64,000 nt of DNA from Apodospora peruviana. Lineage: Eukaryota; Ascomycota; Sordariomycetes; Sordariales; Lasiosphaeriaceae. Below, piece by piece: positions 1 through 12,100 of the stretch. The notes below the pieces were generated by a model. It ran no database searches, had not been told where the DNA came from, and was given only the letters and a program-made list of their open reading frames with translations. The DNA lies in contig JAUEDM010000003.1 in assembly GCA_033439685.1 (NCBI GenBank), positions 2,448,001 to 2,512,000 on the forward strand. Direction: 5' to 3'. The stretch's first letter is position 1. Every line of letters starts with the position of its first letter. Position numbers and translations under genes: made by a program.

Positions 1-443
1 AGAGGCGGAAACGCCAAGAGCGTGATACCTTCCTCAAGCAGCAGGCGGCGCAGAAGAAGCGCACTCAGAAGCCTGTTGCAGAAGGTGATGATGCGGAGGC
101 TGAGGAGCCAATATCATCAGCCCCAGAGAAGAGAAAGAGAGAAGTGCCAAAATTGCTCCCTCTCGAGCTCTTGGAGACGGACGATGAGGACGATGTTCCT
201 CAGCGAACGAGCCCTGCAGCCAGCGAGCAGCCCAAGCGGAGGAAGCTGGCAACAGAGAGCTTGGTCCGCGAACCCAAGGCACCCCGCGACCAAAAAATTG
301 GATCTACGGTATTCAGGGTGGTGGCAGATCAAGGGGATCAAAAGCTGGCGCCGAAGAAGAAGAGACAGGCGGTAAATCTGAAAGAGCAGCTTCTGAGGAG
401 AGACCGGATAGCTCAGCCAAAGCGTGGATTTTTCGTCAAATAA
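1..443 (+). CDS. C-terminal part of a probable U3 snoRNP-associated protein (Utp16/Bud21-like), 5' end outside window
   Basis: An open frame runs from before base 1 (codons in phase with base 3) to the TAA at 441-443. It encodes about 147 residues of a very charged protein: an N-terminal Lys/Arg/Gln-rich coiled stretch (RRKRQERDTFLKQQAAQKK), a short conserved-looking block VPKLLPLELLETDDEDD, a disordered middle, then TVFRVV and the end RDRIAQPKRGFFVK. The block before the acidic patch and the basic GFFVK-type end resemble the U3_snoRNA_assoc family, whose yeast member Utp16/Bud21 belongs to the small-subunit processome in the nucleolus. That assignment is from recalled family pattern, not a search. 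No in-frame ATG start is present in the visible part, so the gene must begin upstream; the first visible codons continue the same basic composition. It is transcribed towards the TPI gene with a 430 bp gap. Confidence 0.5.
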   Translation, partial: RRKRQERDTFLKQQAAQKKRTQKPVAEGDDAEAEEPISSAPEKRKREVPKLLPLELLETDDEDDVPQRTSPAASEQPKRRKLATESLVREPKAPRDQKIGSTVFRVVADQGDQKLAPKKKRQAVNLKEQLLRRDRIAQPKRGFFVK

Positions 444-876
444 GTCTACCGTCAAAAACTGCATACCCGGGCGACATATTTATGTAAGAAATAGACGGAC
501 GGCGTGATGGAGCATACTTTGGGAACTAAGAGAAAAGAATACCCTTATGGAAAAGTTGAGAACCTCATGGTTCGATACCTGAAATGAACATCTTTTATTC
601 TAAATGGACCTGCCCTTTATTATGACGAAAGGTTGTACATGCGGCCAAGGTCAGCTCCGAGCTCCGGATCCGCAGCACAGCTTTCAAGCCCGACCACACC
701 CACTTTTTAGTCCCGCAGCTCTCAACATCCCACTACGCCGCCGCCTTGGTTCTCTTGTCGAAGGTCCCCATTTTATACCTCACATCTCTTCAACTTTCCT
801 CGCTGCGGTATAATCTTGACACCTTTAATTACACTACTATTTTCCCGTCAAATTTCGAAATACGAAACTGCCCAAC
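444..876. other. Intergenic: 3' flank of U3 gene and TPI promoter/leader
   Basis: No gene seen. The last 110 bases before the TPI start codon are pyrimidine-rich, with a TATA-like TTTTATACC near 771-779 and CT-rich stretches at 784-800. This layout is usual for a strongly expressed fungal glycolytic promoter, but the site calls are inference. Confidence 0.4.
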
Positions 877-1867
877 ATGGCTCGCAAGTTCTTCGTTGGC
901 GGCAACTTCAAGATGTTCGTGAGCTTCCGTTACCCCGCCATGCCTTGTTTGACTCCTCCCAAAACCCCGCGGTAAAGCATGCTCGGGAAACTAATCGGAC
1001 GCCCGGCACCCGGGGAGTCAGGAACGGGACCATTGAGTCTATTAAGGGGATCGTCAAGAACCTCAACGATGCCAAGCTGGATCCCAACACCGGTACGTCA
1101 GCACCCACGCAAGGATCGCGTCGCACGAAAGGAAGAGAAACCTAACACACTTATTCCGTTGCGCGGACAACAGAGGTCGTGATCGCTCCTCCTGCTCTCT
1201 ACCTTCTGCTCGTCCGTGAGCACCTCAAGAACGGCATCGAGGTGGCGGCCCAGAATGTATTTGACAAGCCCAACGGCGCCTTCACGGGCGAGATCAGCGT
1301 CTCCCAGCTCAAGGACAGCGGCATCAACTGGACGATCCTCGGCCACTCGGAGCGCCGGACCATCCTGGGCGAGTCTGACAAGGTGGTCGCGTCCAAGACC
1401 AAGTTCGCGACCGAGGGCGGCATCAGCGTCATCTGGTGCTGCGGCGAGTCGCTCGAGGATCGCGAGGCCGGCAAGACCATCGAGGTGATCGAGAAGCAGC
1501 TGGCGGCCGTCAGCCCCAAGATCGGCGACTGGAAGAAGGTCGTCATCGCCTACGAGCCCATCTGGGCTATTGGTACTGGAAAGGTGGCCACCGTGCAGCA
1601 GGCGCAGGAGGTCCACGCCGCCATCCGCAAGTGGCTGAAGGCCAACGTCAGCGAGACGGTCGCCGCTGAGACGCGCATCCTGTATGGCGGCAGCGTCAAC
1701 GGTAAGAACTGCAAGGAGCTTGCCAAGGAGGAGGATATCGATGGTTTTTTGGTTGGCGGTGCCAGTTTGAAGCCCGAGTGTAAGAAATAGCCTCTCTCTC
1801 TCGCCCTCTTATTGTATGATACGCTGACATTGGCGTAGTTGTCGACATCATCAACGCCTCCCAGTGA
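877..1867 (+). CDS. tpi1: Triosephosphate isomerase
   Basis: Interconverts dihydroxyacetone phosphate and glyceraldehyde-3-phosphate in cytosolic glycolysis and gluconeogenesis. Four exons: 877-914, 1022-1092, 1174-1779, 1839-1867, total 744 nt, 247 residues, close to the yeast enzyme (248). The start MARKFFVGGNFKM is fixed by the conserved N terminus and a CCAACATGG context. Catalytic residues are visible: Lys12 in GGNFK, His94 in LGHSERR, Glu164 in AYEPIWAIGTGK; the phosphate-gripping YGGSV and GFLVGGASL loops follow. The first intron splits Met13 (AT/G) with donor GTTCGT, weaker than usual, but only this donor keeps the frame into NGTIES. The last exon gives FVDIINASQ. In the usual VIACIGE block the sequence is VIWCCGE, a small departure. 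It stands alone between the U3 gene and the convergent mL43 gene. Confidence 0.97.
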
Positions 1868-2212
1868 GCTGCCAGTCTCTTATCAAAACTCCAAGACAAT
1901 CGCAAGGTGAAGGATTCGAAGATGGGAAATCTCAACGGACCGGGCATTGGCGAATAGATTGGTCTATTCTATAGAGGCAAAAAGAGACTGTTCCAAAAAA
2001 AGTTTCCTCTAATACAAGTAGCTGTTTTCCGCCATGTTTTCATTTTCCACCGCAGCGAACGCTTCTTGAGCTTTGTATATCGAGACTTTTTTACTCGACC
2101 ATTATATCGTTATTTATGTACAGGACTAGTAGAAAGTCGTCAACTTCAACCAGGTAGTACCCATTGACGCCTTAATATATTCGTACAACATCTCGTAAAG
2201 CACAACCCATTT
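1868..2212. other. Intergenic between convergent TPI and mL43 genes
   Basis: AT-richer 3' flanking sequence shared by two convergent genes. I see no gene, RNA or repeat in it. Confidence 0.5.
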
Positions 2213-2757
2213 TTAAACCTTCATACCCTCACCGTGATAAGGAGACCAGACACCACGAACACTGTCGTTGATACTCTGGACCGGTTTCCTGACCTTCTTC
2301 AGTTTCTGTCCGCTCGCGTCGCGCAGCAGTTCGACCTTCTTGAGAATCTGTAGGGGCTCTAGGTTGCGCACGCAGATGGACTTTTGGTTTCCGTTGATGT
2401 AGTGGCCGATGATGACGGGGTGTTTGCTCGGCCGGGGCGAGACGGTGATCTCGATCTGGGGATGTGCGGCGGCGAACTCGGGGAGGGCGGACTTGATGAA
2501 GCCGCTGGACAATAAGAAATCAAGTCAGTGAAGGGTTTAACAGAACATGATCTTGCGCACTTACTTCATGCCCTTTGAACTTCCGGCCCAGTCGCAGTAG
2601 TGAAAGTCCATCTTCTTGCATTGCAAGATGAAGGCGCCGACGCCATTCTATATTGCCATCTGTTAGTCCAGGGAAACTATCGATTCGTTATCTAGAGTTT
2701 TGGGTTACCACTTACACGGCCGGTAGAGACCAACGTCTTTATCGCTAATACTGTCAT
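2213..2757 (-). CDS. mrpl51: Mitochondrial large-subunit ribosomal protein mL43 (MRPL51)
   Basis: Structural protein of the mitochondrial 54S ribosomal subunit. Exons in transcript order: 2757-2716, 2647-2565, 2504-2213; 417 nt, 138 residues. The start MTVLAIKTLVSTGRNGVGAF is followed by LQCKKMDFHYCDWAGSSKG and NGFIKSALPEFA, the pattern of the L51/S25/CI-B8 thioredoxin-like domain shared with mammalian mL43 and complex I subunit CI-B8. Introns of 68 and 60 nt have GTAAGT donors and TAG/CAG acceptors. The C terminus SPYHGEGMKV is typical of fungal members. It is divergent from the U1-70K gene, with 396 bp between start codons, so a shared promoter is likely. Known role is from the family; the assignment rests on the whole-length pattern. 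Confidence 0.9.
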
Positions 2758-3153
2758 GGTCGCCGCCGTCGTCGTCCTCCAGCAAGCATGATCTTTCGGT
2801 CGCAAGGCGGGCGGAAATTAAACCCTGGACGCGGCCGAGTCAATTACTGTCTGCAACGAGCACGAGAAAGTGGAGCACTAAAAGACTTTGCGTATGATTG
2901 GCTGGTAGAGCTTTGCGGGTCTGCCTTGGGAGCACAGGCCCAGGTGCAGGCAACTGCTGCACGAGAGAACAACTCGGAACTTCTCACGACCTTAACCTTT
3001 CCAGTCATCCGGCAAGTTTCAACCCGCATCGCGTGTCAACACGGTGCATACCACTTCATTTTAATTCATCTTGCATCAATTCATCTACCGCATCTTCAAG
3101 AGATACCGCGAATTGACCAAAAGGGACACTCGCTCCAACAGCTCGACCTCAAA
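2758..3153. promoter_or_regulatory. Divergent promoter region between mL43 and U1-70K
   Basis: 396 bp separate the two start codons, which face away from each other. It must hold both promoters and both 5' leaders. No TATA box or clear factor site could be singled out. Bidirectional use is inferred from the arrangement only. Confidence 0.5.
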
Positions 3154-4749
3154 ATGACGGATAAGCTACCGCCTAACCTCCTCGCCCTCTTCGCGCCGCG
3201 TCCTCCCCTGCGCTGGGTTCCGCCCGCCGACCTTGCTCCCGAGGAACGTACGACCGCATATACTGGAGGCGTCGCCGACTTCTTGCCTGCTCTCGCGCAA
3301 TACGAGCGCGAATATGACTACAAACCAACGGAGAGTTGGCTTGAGCGCCGCGACCGTAAAAAATTGGAGAAGGAGGCGGCTGTGAAGAAGCTTCTTACAG
3401 AAGGCCCGAAGAAGTGTATGCTCTCGCCCACTTTGGAATCGTGGATTTTGATTCGAGCAGACTGCTAACATACAACCAGTCAATCCCAACGAAGACCCCA
3501 ACATCCGCGGTGATGCTTTCAAGACCTTGATCGTCGCGCGACTTGATTATTCCGCCGACGAGCATGACTTGGAGAGGGAGTTCAGTCGCTTTGGCCCCAT
3601 TGAGCGTGTGAGTAGCTCCACATTTGGATCTTTCAAAAGTGAATCGGAATTGACTTGAACATCACAGATCCGTCTCATCAAGGACACCCATGCCCACCAG
3701 AAGGGAAATAAGAAACGTAAACCGCACCGCGGCTATGCCTTTGTGGTGTTCGAGCGCGAGAAGGACATGAGAGGTAATGAATCGCCAATTAACTTTCCAT
3801 TCTTCTTTACATCATCATTCCTCCCTGGGAAAAGGGCGTGGTACTATTTTTAAGACCCAGGACTTTCATACGGCCCTCAAGCTTGCCTGTCCTGGGATGA
3901 AGAAAACTGGTTCCCCCTTTCTTTTTGGTTCTCCCTCCCCCCATACCGGCCTTGCAGAGGTAAATTTCTGTTTTCTATGGTAAGGAGTGACTAACAAAAG
4001 CGCGTATGGCGCACGTCCGATATTTAGCTGCCCTGCAGGGTTGTGACGGTCTGCGTATTAAAGATCGACGCATTAAAGTTGATGTGGAGAGAGGTCGCAC
4101 CGTCAAGGACTGGGTTCCTCGACGACTTGGCGGCGGCTTAGGAGGTCGCCACTATACTAAGGCTATGCCGTCTAGGCCCATGGGTCCTGGTGGTTTCGGT
4201 GGCGGCTTCCGTGGTGGCTTCGGTGGAGGCTTCGGAGGACGTGACGGCGGCTTCCGTGGCGGCAGAGGAGGCTTCCGTGGTGGCGACCGCTTCGGAGATC
4301 GCGGAGATCGCCCATCCTTCCGAGGCGGCAGAGGCTTCGGTGGAGGCGATCAAAAGTTCGGCAGTGACTTCAATGGTCAAGCTGCTGCCCCCGCCAATGC
4401 TCCTAACGGTCCTGGAGGCGGCTTTGGTGGTCGTGATTTCCGCCGAGATGGCCCTGGTTCAGACAGAGGTAGTGGGTATAGCCGTGACGGCGGCGGTGGT
4501 CGCTCATATGATGACAAATCTGGCGGGGGTTTCCGCGGCAGCGATCGCAACCCACGACAAAGTGGCAGCAACATGGAGCCTATTCGGCCCCGAGAGCCAC
4601 GCGAGTCCCGCGATTCCCGTGATTCCCGAGACAACGGTGGGTATCATGGAGGTGGCCGCGATTACGACCGACCCCCGAGAGACGACCGGGACCGGAAGCG
4701 AGGTTACGAAGGTGGTTACGAGGATCCTCGCAAGCTTCGCCGCTACTAG
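3154..4749 (+). CDS. snp1: U1 small nuclear ribonucleoprotein 70 kDa (U1-70K / Snp1)
   Basis: Binds stem-loop I of U1 snRNA and helps recognise 5' splice sites. Exons 3154-3415, 3480-3607, 3668-3773, 4028-4749; 1218 nt, 405 residues. The first 90 residues match the U1snRNP70 N-terminal domain (LPPNLLALFAPRPPLRW, QYEREYDYKPTESWLERRDR). An RRM follows at about 103-185 with RNP2 LIVARL and RNP1 RGYAFVVF, then the family hallmark RIKVDVERGRTVKDWVPRRLGGGLGG. Beyond residue 195 the tail is Gly/Arg-rich (FGGGFRGG, RGGRGGF) and then RD/RS-rich (ESRDSRDSRD). Joining exons 3 and 4 as AGAG/CT restores MRAALQGCDGLRIKD. Intron 3 is 254 nt, four times the others. Animal U1-70K tails are mainly RS/RD/RE; here RGG repeats dominate. 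Confidence 0.93.
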
Positions 4750-6049
4750 AACTAGGACGACAGCCGCCGACGACGCTTTGACGGAGACCGCCATTATGAG
4801 GCAAGACACACATGATTCTACTAGATCTATGTCCTTGTGGTGGGTATCGACATTTCTTCTCACTTTTCCTCTCTTATCATTCGTCCTCCTTCCCTATCGA
4901 CAACGAGGGTAAGCAGCCAGTACGATACCCAGCCATGGTCACCGTCCAGCCGTCCAGGAAGCCGAATTTGTGTGATGCCACCGAGATTTACCATTTTCCC
5001 AGCCAAGAACCAAGGTATTCACCGGCCAAAATGACTCCTGGCACATCTGCTGGGCGTCGTGGTTCCAACATACAGCTTTAGTTGCCTGCCGACTCTCGTT
5101 CTGGTAAGACTGTCTCGATGAGGATGGTACACCTCCGCTCAGCCGTTGTCGCATCCTGGAAAAACATGCTTTAGTTCTTTCCTGCCGGATCGCAATTGTG
5201 GTAGAGCAGCCTCGATTGTACCCTCCACCAGGCGTCGCATCACGGACAGACATATCAGGTTAAGTCGGCATGACCACCAATCGACACTCCTAGAGCGGAC
5301 GCCGAGTTTGTTTCTGCAGGCATCAACTTTCTTTTTCTGTATTACTGTTGTAAAAAGGTGTGGGTAATGTTGTTTTGGAAGAAGGATTCAGTGGTTTGCA
5401 TCAAAGCGGTATTGGGCCGCTTCGTTTGGCATTGCGTTTCTCTTTTTCGGCTCGGATCAAGAGATCAAAAGTACTTTTCTTTTTCGTCTGTTGGCATCAG
5501 AACTAGGAAACAGCGATCACATAAGGTAAGGTCAGAGGTAAGGCGAGACATCAGTCATGGTTGTTGGCCTACTGACCTAGGTGATTCTGCCTCTCTCTTC
5601 GTTGGGGCCCAGCATTCTCAGATATCCCATACCCAAATGCGGTACAGTACATTAGGTCTAGTCCGCGCGTATCGTATTATCTTTGCGCCATAGATTGAGG
5701 TGAGCAGGTAGCAAAAGAAAAATTGAAAGTCATGATTGAGGGTGAATTTGTATGGTGACGTGGAATAGTTCGTTGCTTGCAATTCTTGATTGTAAGCTAT
5801 CTTCCTTTCCGGCAACCCTGTTTCTCTCTACACTTTTTCTCCCTTTCGGTCAAGAGAACGCCTGTATAATGACCGAGCCCAGAACCCCCTTTTTAGATGG
5901 TGTGTGCTATGTGGTGGTATCTACGAGTCATGAAAAGAGCCCAAAAACCCAAGAACAGAGAGAGATATTCCCTATATGAACAAGAAAACCTACGCAAAAA
6001 GAAAAAAAGGAGAAAGGGAACAAAAAAGAAAATGCTGGTTAGTCCACCG
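4750..6049. other. Intergenic between convergent U1-70K and MRT4
   Basis: 1.3 kb of 3' flanking sequence. Open frames here are short, lack domain-like composition and have no good splice partners. Near 5985-6035 the plus strand is A-rich, which may hold the MRT4 poly(A) signal on the minus strand. No RNA gene seen. Confidence 0.45.
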
Positions 6050-6939
6050 CTACTCGTCATCATCATCAGCCTCCATGTCCTCATCCTCCTCAACCCCATT
6101 TTGTTGCTGACTCTTCTTCTTCTGATGTTTCGGAGCCGGGGGAGGCGCAACAAGCTCCGTGACCTTGCCGTCAGCGGCCGTCCAGTACGCGAACAGCTGG
6201 ACCCTGAACTCGCTCATGCAGACACTGAAAAGCTTGAGCAGGCGAGTCTGGCGCGAGTCCAGCACCTCGCCTTCTTTGCAGACCGTGTATCCTTCCCCCG
6301 TGGCGCCGGTCTCGTCGCCTCCAAGAACGACTTTGCCGCGCACCATGCGCGTGGGCATGCCGAGGCGGCGCAGCTCGGGCTCCTGCGAGTGGCCGACGGG
6401 CACGTCGTTCTCGGGGTCGACCTCGCCTCCGGTGGAGTAGACTACTCCCGGGGGGATGGTGAATGTGCGGGTTGCCACGGTTCCTGCGCGAGCAAAATCG
6501 ACTTGCGACAGGGAGGAGAAGTAGGACTGGATCGTGGCGGGGTCGCGGTTTGTGAAGAGGAGGCCGACGGAGCCGGAGAGGTAGGCGCACAGCTTGTCGA
6601 TTCCGTCTGCTTGGGCGTCTTCTGGGGTCGTGCCGAGGGCCCGGGCGGTGAGTTTGGTTTTGCCGAAGAAGAGGCTGGATCACGGATATTGTTAGTTATG
6701 TTTTGGTAGGTTGGGTTGAGGGTGACGGTGAGAAAGGAGGCTTATTACCGGCAGTCGCTCAGATCGTGCCGGACGTCCTTGAGGTAGTTGTTGCGCATGT
6801 TGTCGATGCTAAAGACGAAGCAGTGCTGATACTTGGGTATGCATTCGCGGATGTTCTCAAAAAGCTTCTCCTTGTTCTCACGCGTCTTCTTGGTCACCTG
6901 TGTGAGGTGGAAGACCTTGGCTCTTTTTGACTTTGGCAT
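6050..6939 (-). CDS. mrt4: mRNA turnover protein 4 homolog, ribosome assembly factor
   Basis: Nuclear placeholder for P0 on pre-60S ribosomes; Mrt4 occupies the P-stalk base on 25S rRNA until exchanged for P0. Exons 6939-6749 and 6674-6050; 816 nt, 271 residues. The N terminus MPKSKRAKVFHLTQVTKK is the family signature, followed by KYQHCFVFSIDNMRN and, across the splice, DCRLFFGKTKLTARAL. Further conserved blocks are SGSVGLLFTNRDP, FARAGTVATRTFTIPPGVV and GMPTRMVRGKVVL. The tail is acidic (NGVEEDEDMEADDDDE), as in yeast Mrt4 (236 aa), but about 35 residues longer. The 74 nt intron has donor GTAATA. It is divergent from the ABC transporter 2.2 kb away and convergent with U1-70K. Confidence 0.93.
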
Positions 6940-9129
6940 TTCGGCGGCTTGTTTCTTTGAGTTTGCTGATTTACAGGAGGAATTGGGATCGGTTAGCCGG
7001 AAATGTAGTCGTCGTCAGTTATGATTAAGATGTTGTATTCAACCCTTGTGATTTTTCTGCTCTCTGGATTTTTTTTTGCCGTGCGAAAGTTTTGGGCGGT
7101 GAACCCAAATTTCTCAATTCCCCCACACCGGACCAGCTGCCCCGCTCTGATGGGCCTGTCCCCTTGTCCCTGCAAATCTGCGATTAGTGCTTGGCGGCCT
7201 GCCAGCTGCCCCGCCTGGCTTGCAGCTCGGGCATACTCCGTAGCAAGGGCCCTTAATAGGCAAACGATGCTATTCACGGTTTCCAGCAAGCACATGGAGA
7301 AATACTTGTTGTTAAAATCACAACTTTTCAAGATCCCCACTACTGCTCGAGCAGCGGGTTAAGTGCAAGACTCATTGCTGTCATTGGAGGCTAAATTTTG
7401 GTTTATTCACATGCGCATTGATGTCGGCGCACGCCTTGGCTCGTTCGAACCGTCTACACCGAGATGGTATGCGGGTTGTAGTTCAGTTCATGAATACCTA
7501 GAGGGGATGATTTGGTCTTTTGCTGTGCGACACACCGAGCTCGAATACGTATATAGCAGATACGGTACGTCCCTACTTGGTACCTAGTAGTCATACATGG
7601 CAGGCAGGTAACTGCCATGGGATTGGAACTGGGTGAGATTGAGCCGCATCGAGTTTGACCTTAGCCTGATGCGTCGAATCATCTCAAAACCCAAGGTGAA
7701 CAGCTGCAAAGCATCAGCATGCTTGGATCCTTCCCGGGTTTTGCGTGCAGCCAAGCGATTTATTGGGTTATAGGCCGTACGTTGTACGCGTGAGAACCAG
7801 GAAAGACGCGAGGACCTCGAAGCTCAGACCGTCTTTGGAAGTTGTATAGTCCGTATCGAATCGTCGCATTCCTCTGGCTCAACCAAAATGGGATGCGGGC
7901 TGCTTTTATTTCGTTACACTGCAGAATGCAGCTGAGACCAACGAGCTGGATACCTGGACCGGCTTCTAACAGGTTGGGAGGGATTCGGCTCACCTAACAC
8001 AGTGACACACGGGCGGCAACAAAAGCCCGCAGCCCCGTCTTGCCGCGTCCTCTTTTGACAACTAGGTACATAGGTAGTGTCCGAATGCCGCCTCGCCGGA
8101 TTTCATGACAGATCTGCATGCCGACATCCGACAAAAAAATAAAAATAACTGAAAGCATTGATAGGTTGACAACATGCCGCCGCTGCCGTTCTTATTGTGT
8201 CGAGATTTCCGCGTCTGGAACTGGTAACCGGGCCGGGCATCTGAATATGGACCGTAGCCGTGTTTATGTACGGATTACGGGTGTAGCTCCCTGAGCGATT
8301 GCAGGAAGCTAGTATTCTCCGATGCCCCGATCACAGCGGCCTTTGTTACGTCCGAACGTGAAGTGCCTGATACCATGGGATGACGGGAGAATACCTAACC
8401 AGCTCGTTGAACAGCTGGTGGTGGATCGTGTGTCCACTGTCAATTCCATGGGAACTACGGAACCTGGGAACATACCTACAGGTACCTAGTAGTTGCTCGA
8501 CCGTGGTAGCTGCCAGTGGAAGGTTCCGAGGTTCATGATTGATGGTTGGATGCAAGAAGCTAGCTAGCGACGGGAGATTTCCCTTTTTCAATTATTTTGA
8601 GCGGGTGGGTCCCCCGCAATCTTGATTCTTCGCAAGTTCCCTGAAAGAGAGAAGACACCCAGGCCGATGCGGGGGTCTTGAGTCTCCGAACAATGAGGTT
8701 TGTTTCGATGCTTCGATGGCCACGACGGGCATTCGTGGTTGTGGCAATCCGAAGCTTCACACCATCACAAATTCCACTTCGACCACGCAACGTCCAGTCA
8801 CCACTCGGCGTTCGGCGTCAGTGAAGACCGGGCTCTGCTATTTTATCTGCTCGAAAGTGACAAAACAAAAGCTTGGAACCCGGAAAATATCCCACTACGC
8901 CTTATTACTACCTAGTGAGGTCGATCCTGGGCAGTCGCACCTTCTTTTCAACCTCTCTCGACAACACACAATTTCTCCCTTCAACCTTCTTGACCAAACT
9001 TGGGGCATCCGGGATCCACATCCTCTCTGACCAGTTGCTGAGTTCGTTTTCAGATCAAACCTTACGAGATTTTAGCTTGGCTTTTTCTGGCTGTTTGCTT
9101 CCAAACGGCGCGCTGTTGAGCCTTCCGCT
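6940..9129. other. Long divergent intergenic region, MRT4 to ABC transporter
   Basis: 2.2 kb. No gene supported. It holds the MRT4 promoter at its left end and presumably a long promoter and leader for the transporter; the stretch 8930-9010 is CT-rich, like a fungal transcription start region. One copy of the 9-mer TACTCCGTA lies at 7234-7242. Open frames here have no recognisable motif. Confidence 0.45.
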
Positions 9130-12100
9130 ATGGCGGGTAGCGCCTCTGAGAAAACGGGTGGCGCCACGCCCGCTGGCCATGCCTCGAGTCACTTGACAAC
9201 AACGGCTGCAACGACGAAACCAAAGGGCTCCGAGGAGCTGGAAAAGGCCGATAGCCAGGTCGTGCCGGCCAAGAGGTCGCTCGACAGCGACCCCTACAGG
9301 CACCTCTCGGACGAAGAGGCAAAGGTCATCAAGGACCAGGTGTACACCCCGGACGTCAAGGTGGGAATAGCGACGCTCTATCGCTATGCCTCGCGCAACG
9401 ACCTTCTCATCATGGCTGTCGCCGCTATGAGCGCCATCGCCTCGGGTGCGGCTCTGCCGTTGATGACGGTCATCTTCGGAAATCTCCAGGGCACATTCCA
9501 AGGCTACTTTCAACAGGAAATATCCTACGACGACTTCACCGGCGAGCTGGGGCACTTGGTGCTTTACTTTGTCTACCTCGCTATCGGCGAGTTTGTGACT
9601 GCTTATATTGCCACCGTTGGCTTCATCTACACGGGTGAGCATGTCAGCGCCAAGATCCGCGAACACTATCTGGAGAGCTGCATGAAACAGAACATTGGAT
9701 TCTTCGACAAGCTCGGCGCCGGTGAGGTCACAACCCGCATCACTGCCGATACCAACCTCATCCAAGAGGGCATCTCCGAGAAGGTTGGCCTGACGCTCGC
9801 CGCTGTTGCCACTTTTGTTGCTGCCTTTGTCATTGGTTTTGTCAGCTACTGGAAGCTCACGCTCATCCTGCTGAGCACTGTGGTTGCCCTTATGCTATGC
9901 ATGGGAGGTGGCTCGAGGTTTATCGTTAAATACTCGAAGCAGAACATCGGAGCCTATGCCGAGGGTGGCTCCGTTGCCGAGGAGGTAATCAGCAGCGTTC
10001 GCAACGCTGTTGCTTTCGGCACGCAGGACCGCCTGGCCAGGCAATATGATACTCACCTGACTCGAGCCGAGTTCTTCGGGTTCAGGGTCAAGGGAGCCAT
10101 TGGCATGATGATTGGTTGCATGATGGCGATTCTCTACCTCAACTATGGTCTGGCCTTCTGGATGGGATCCCGCTTTCTCGTTGATGGAGCGGTCCCCTTG
10201 AGCAAGATCCTGACAGTCATGATGAGCGTGATGATCGGAGCCTTCAACCTAGGCAACGTCGCCCCCAACATTCAGGCTTTCACCACTGCCCTAGGTGCAG
10301 CCGCTAAGATATACAGCACGATTGATCGCCTTTCACCCATCGACCCATCTAGCGACGCGGGAGCCAAGCTCGAACACGTCAAGGGAACCATCCGCTTGGA
10401 AAACATCAAGCATATTTATCCCTCTCGCCCCGAGGTCGTCGTCATGGAGGATGTCACTCTCACGGTTCCGGCAGGCAAGACCACTGCTCTTGTCGGGGCA
10501 TCGGGAAGCGGCAAGTCGACGATTGTAGGCTTGGTCGAACGCTTCTACTCGCCGATTGAGGGAACTGTATATCTGGATGACGTGGATATCTCAACGCTCA
10601 ACCTGCGGTGGCTGCGGCAGCAGATTTCGCTGGTGTCTCAGGAGCCAACCCTATTTAGCACGACCATCTACCAGAACATCCGGCATGGTCTGATTGGGAC
10701 ACAGTGGGAACACGAGAGCCCCGAGAAGCAGGAGGAGCGTATCTATGAGGCTGCCAAGAAGGCCAACGCTCACGACTTCGTCACTGTTCTGCCCGAGGGG
10801 TATCAAACCCATGTCGGAGAGCGTGGTTTCTTGCTCAGCGGTGGCCAGAAACAGCGCATCGCCATTGCTCGCGCCATTGTGTCTGATCCCAAGATACTTC
10901 TTCTGGACGAGGCGACCAGTGCCCTCGACACCAAGTCCGAAGGTGTGGTGCAAGCTGCGTTGGAGGTTGCCGCGGAGGGCCGAACCACCATCACTATTGC
11001 TCACCGACTGTCAACCATCAAGGATGCCCAAAACATCGTGGTCATGTCGCAAGGCCGCATTGTTGAACAAGGAACACATGACGAGCTGCTGGAGAAGCGC
11101 GGAGCTTACTACAATCTCGTCACAGCCCAGGCCATTGCCGCAGTAAACGAGATGTCTGCCGAGGAGGCGGAGGCCCTGGACCAGGAAGCGAAAAAGGTGC
11201 TTATTCGTAAGGCTTCAGCCCAGAATAAGCAATCGGACACTGGTGCGGGTACCGGTTACGCGGATGACCCCGACGATGACATTGCTGCCAAACTCCAGAA
11301 GAGCACGACTACGAAGAGCGTTAGCTCATTGGCTCTTGCAGGACGGAATAAAGACGGCCCTGTCAAATACAGCCTTTGGACGCTCATCAAACTGATCGCT
11401 AGCTTCAATAGACAGGAGTGGAAGCTCATGATTGTCGCACTCATTTTTGCCATCATATGCGGTGGTGGAAATCCTGTGCAGGCAGTGTTCTTTGCCAAAC
11501 TCATCAATGCTCTGTAAGTTCTCTTTAGGATTTGTAAAATTGCTAGACGACAGCTAACTTTGAGTGTGTAGTTCCGTACCCATCAACCCTGCGACGATCC
11601 CTGGGATTCAATCCGAGACCTCGTTTTGGTGTCTGATGTATCTGATGCTGGCGATTGTCATGTTTATCGCGTATTCTACCCAAGGTATCATTTTCGCCAA
11701 ATGCAGCGAGCGTCTGGTCCACCGCGTCCGTGACATGGCGTTCCGCTCCATGTTGCGCCAGGATGTCGAATTCTTTGATCTGGATGCGAACTCGGCCGGT
11801 GCATTGACGTCGTTCCTCAGCACAGAGGCTACCCACGTGGCCGGTCTCAGTGGTGCTACACTCGGAACCTTGCTTTCGGTGTTTACCACGCTTGTTTCCG
11901 CCTGTACACTCGGTCTCGCTATGGGCTGGAAGCTGGCTCTTGTATGTATCGCGACCATGCCAATCGTCATTGGCTGCGGCTTTTTCCGCTTCTGGATGCT
12001 GGCGCACTACCAACGGCGTGGAAAGAAAGCGTATGCTGGCTCGGCAAGCTATGCATCGGAGGCGATCACAGCCATTCGCACTGTTGCCTCGCTAACGCGG

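Noticed and set aside
4190..4912. Long frames on both strands over the U1-70K tail
   Set aside because: Shadows of the Gly/Arg repeat region; only the frame joined to the RRM gives the family hallmark.
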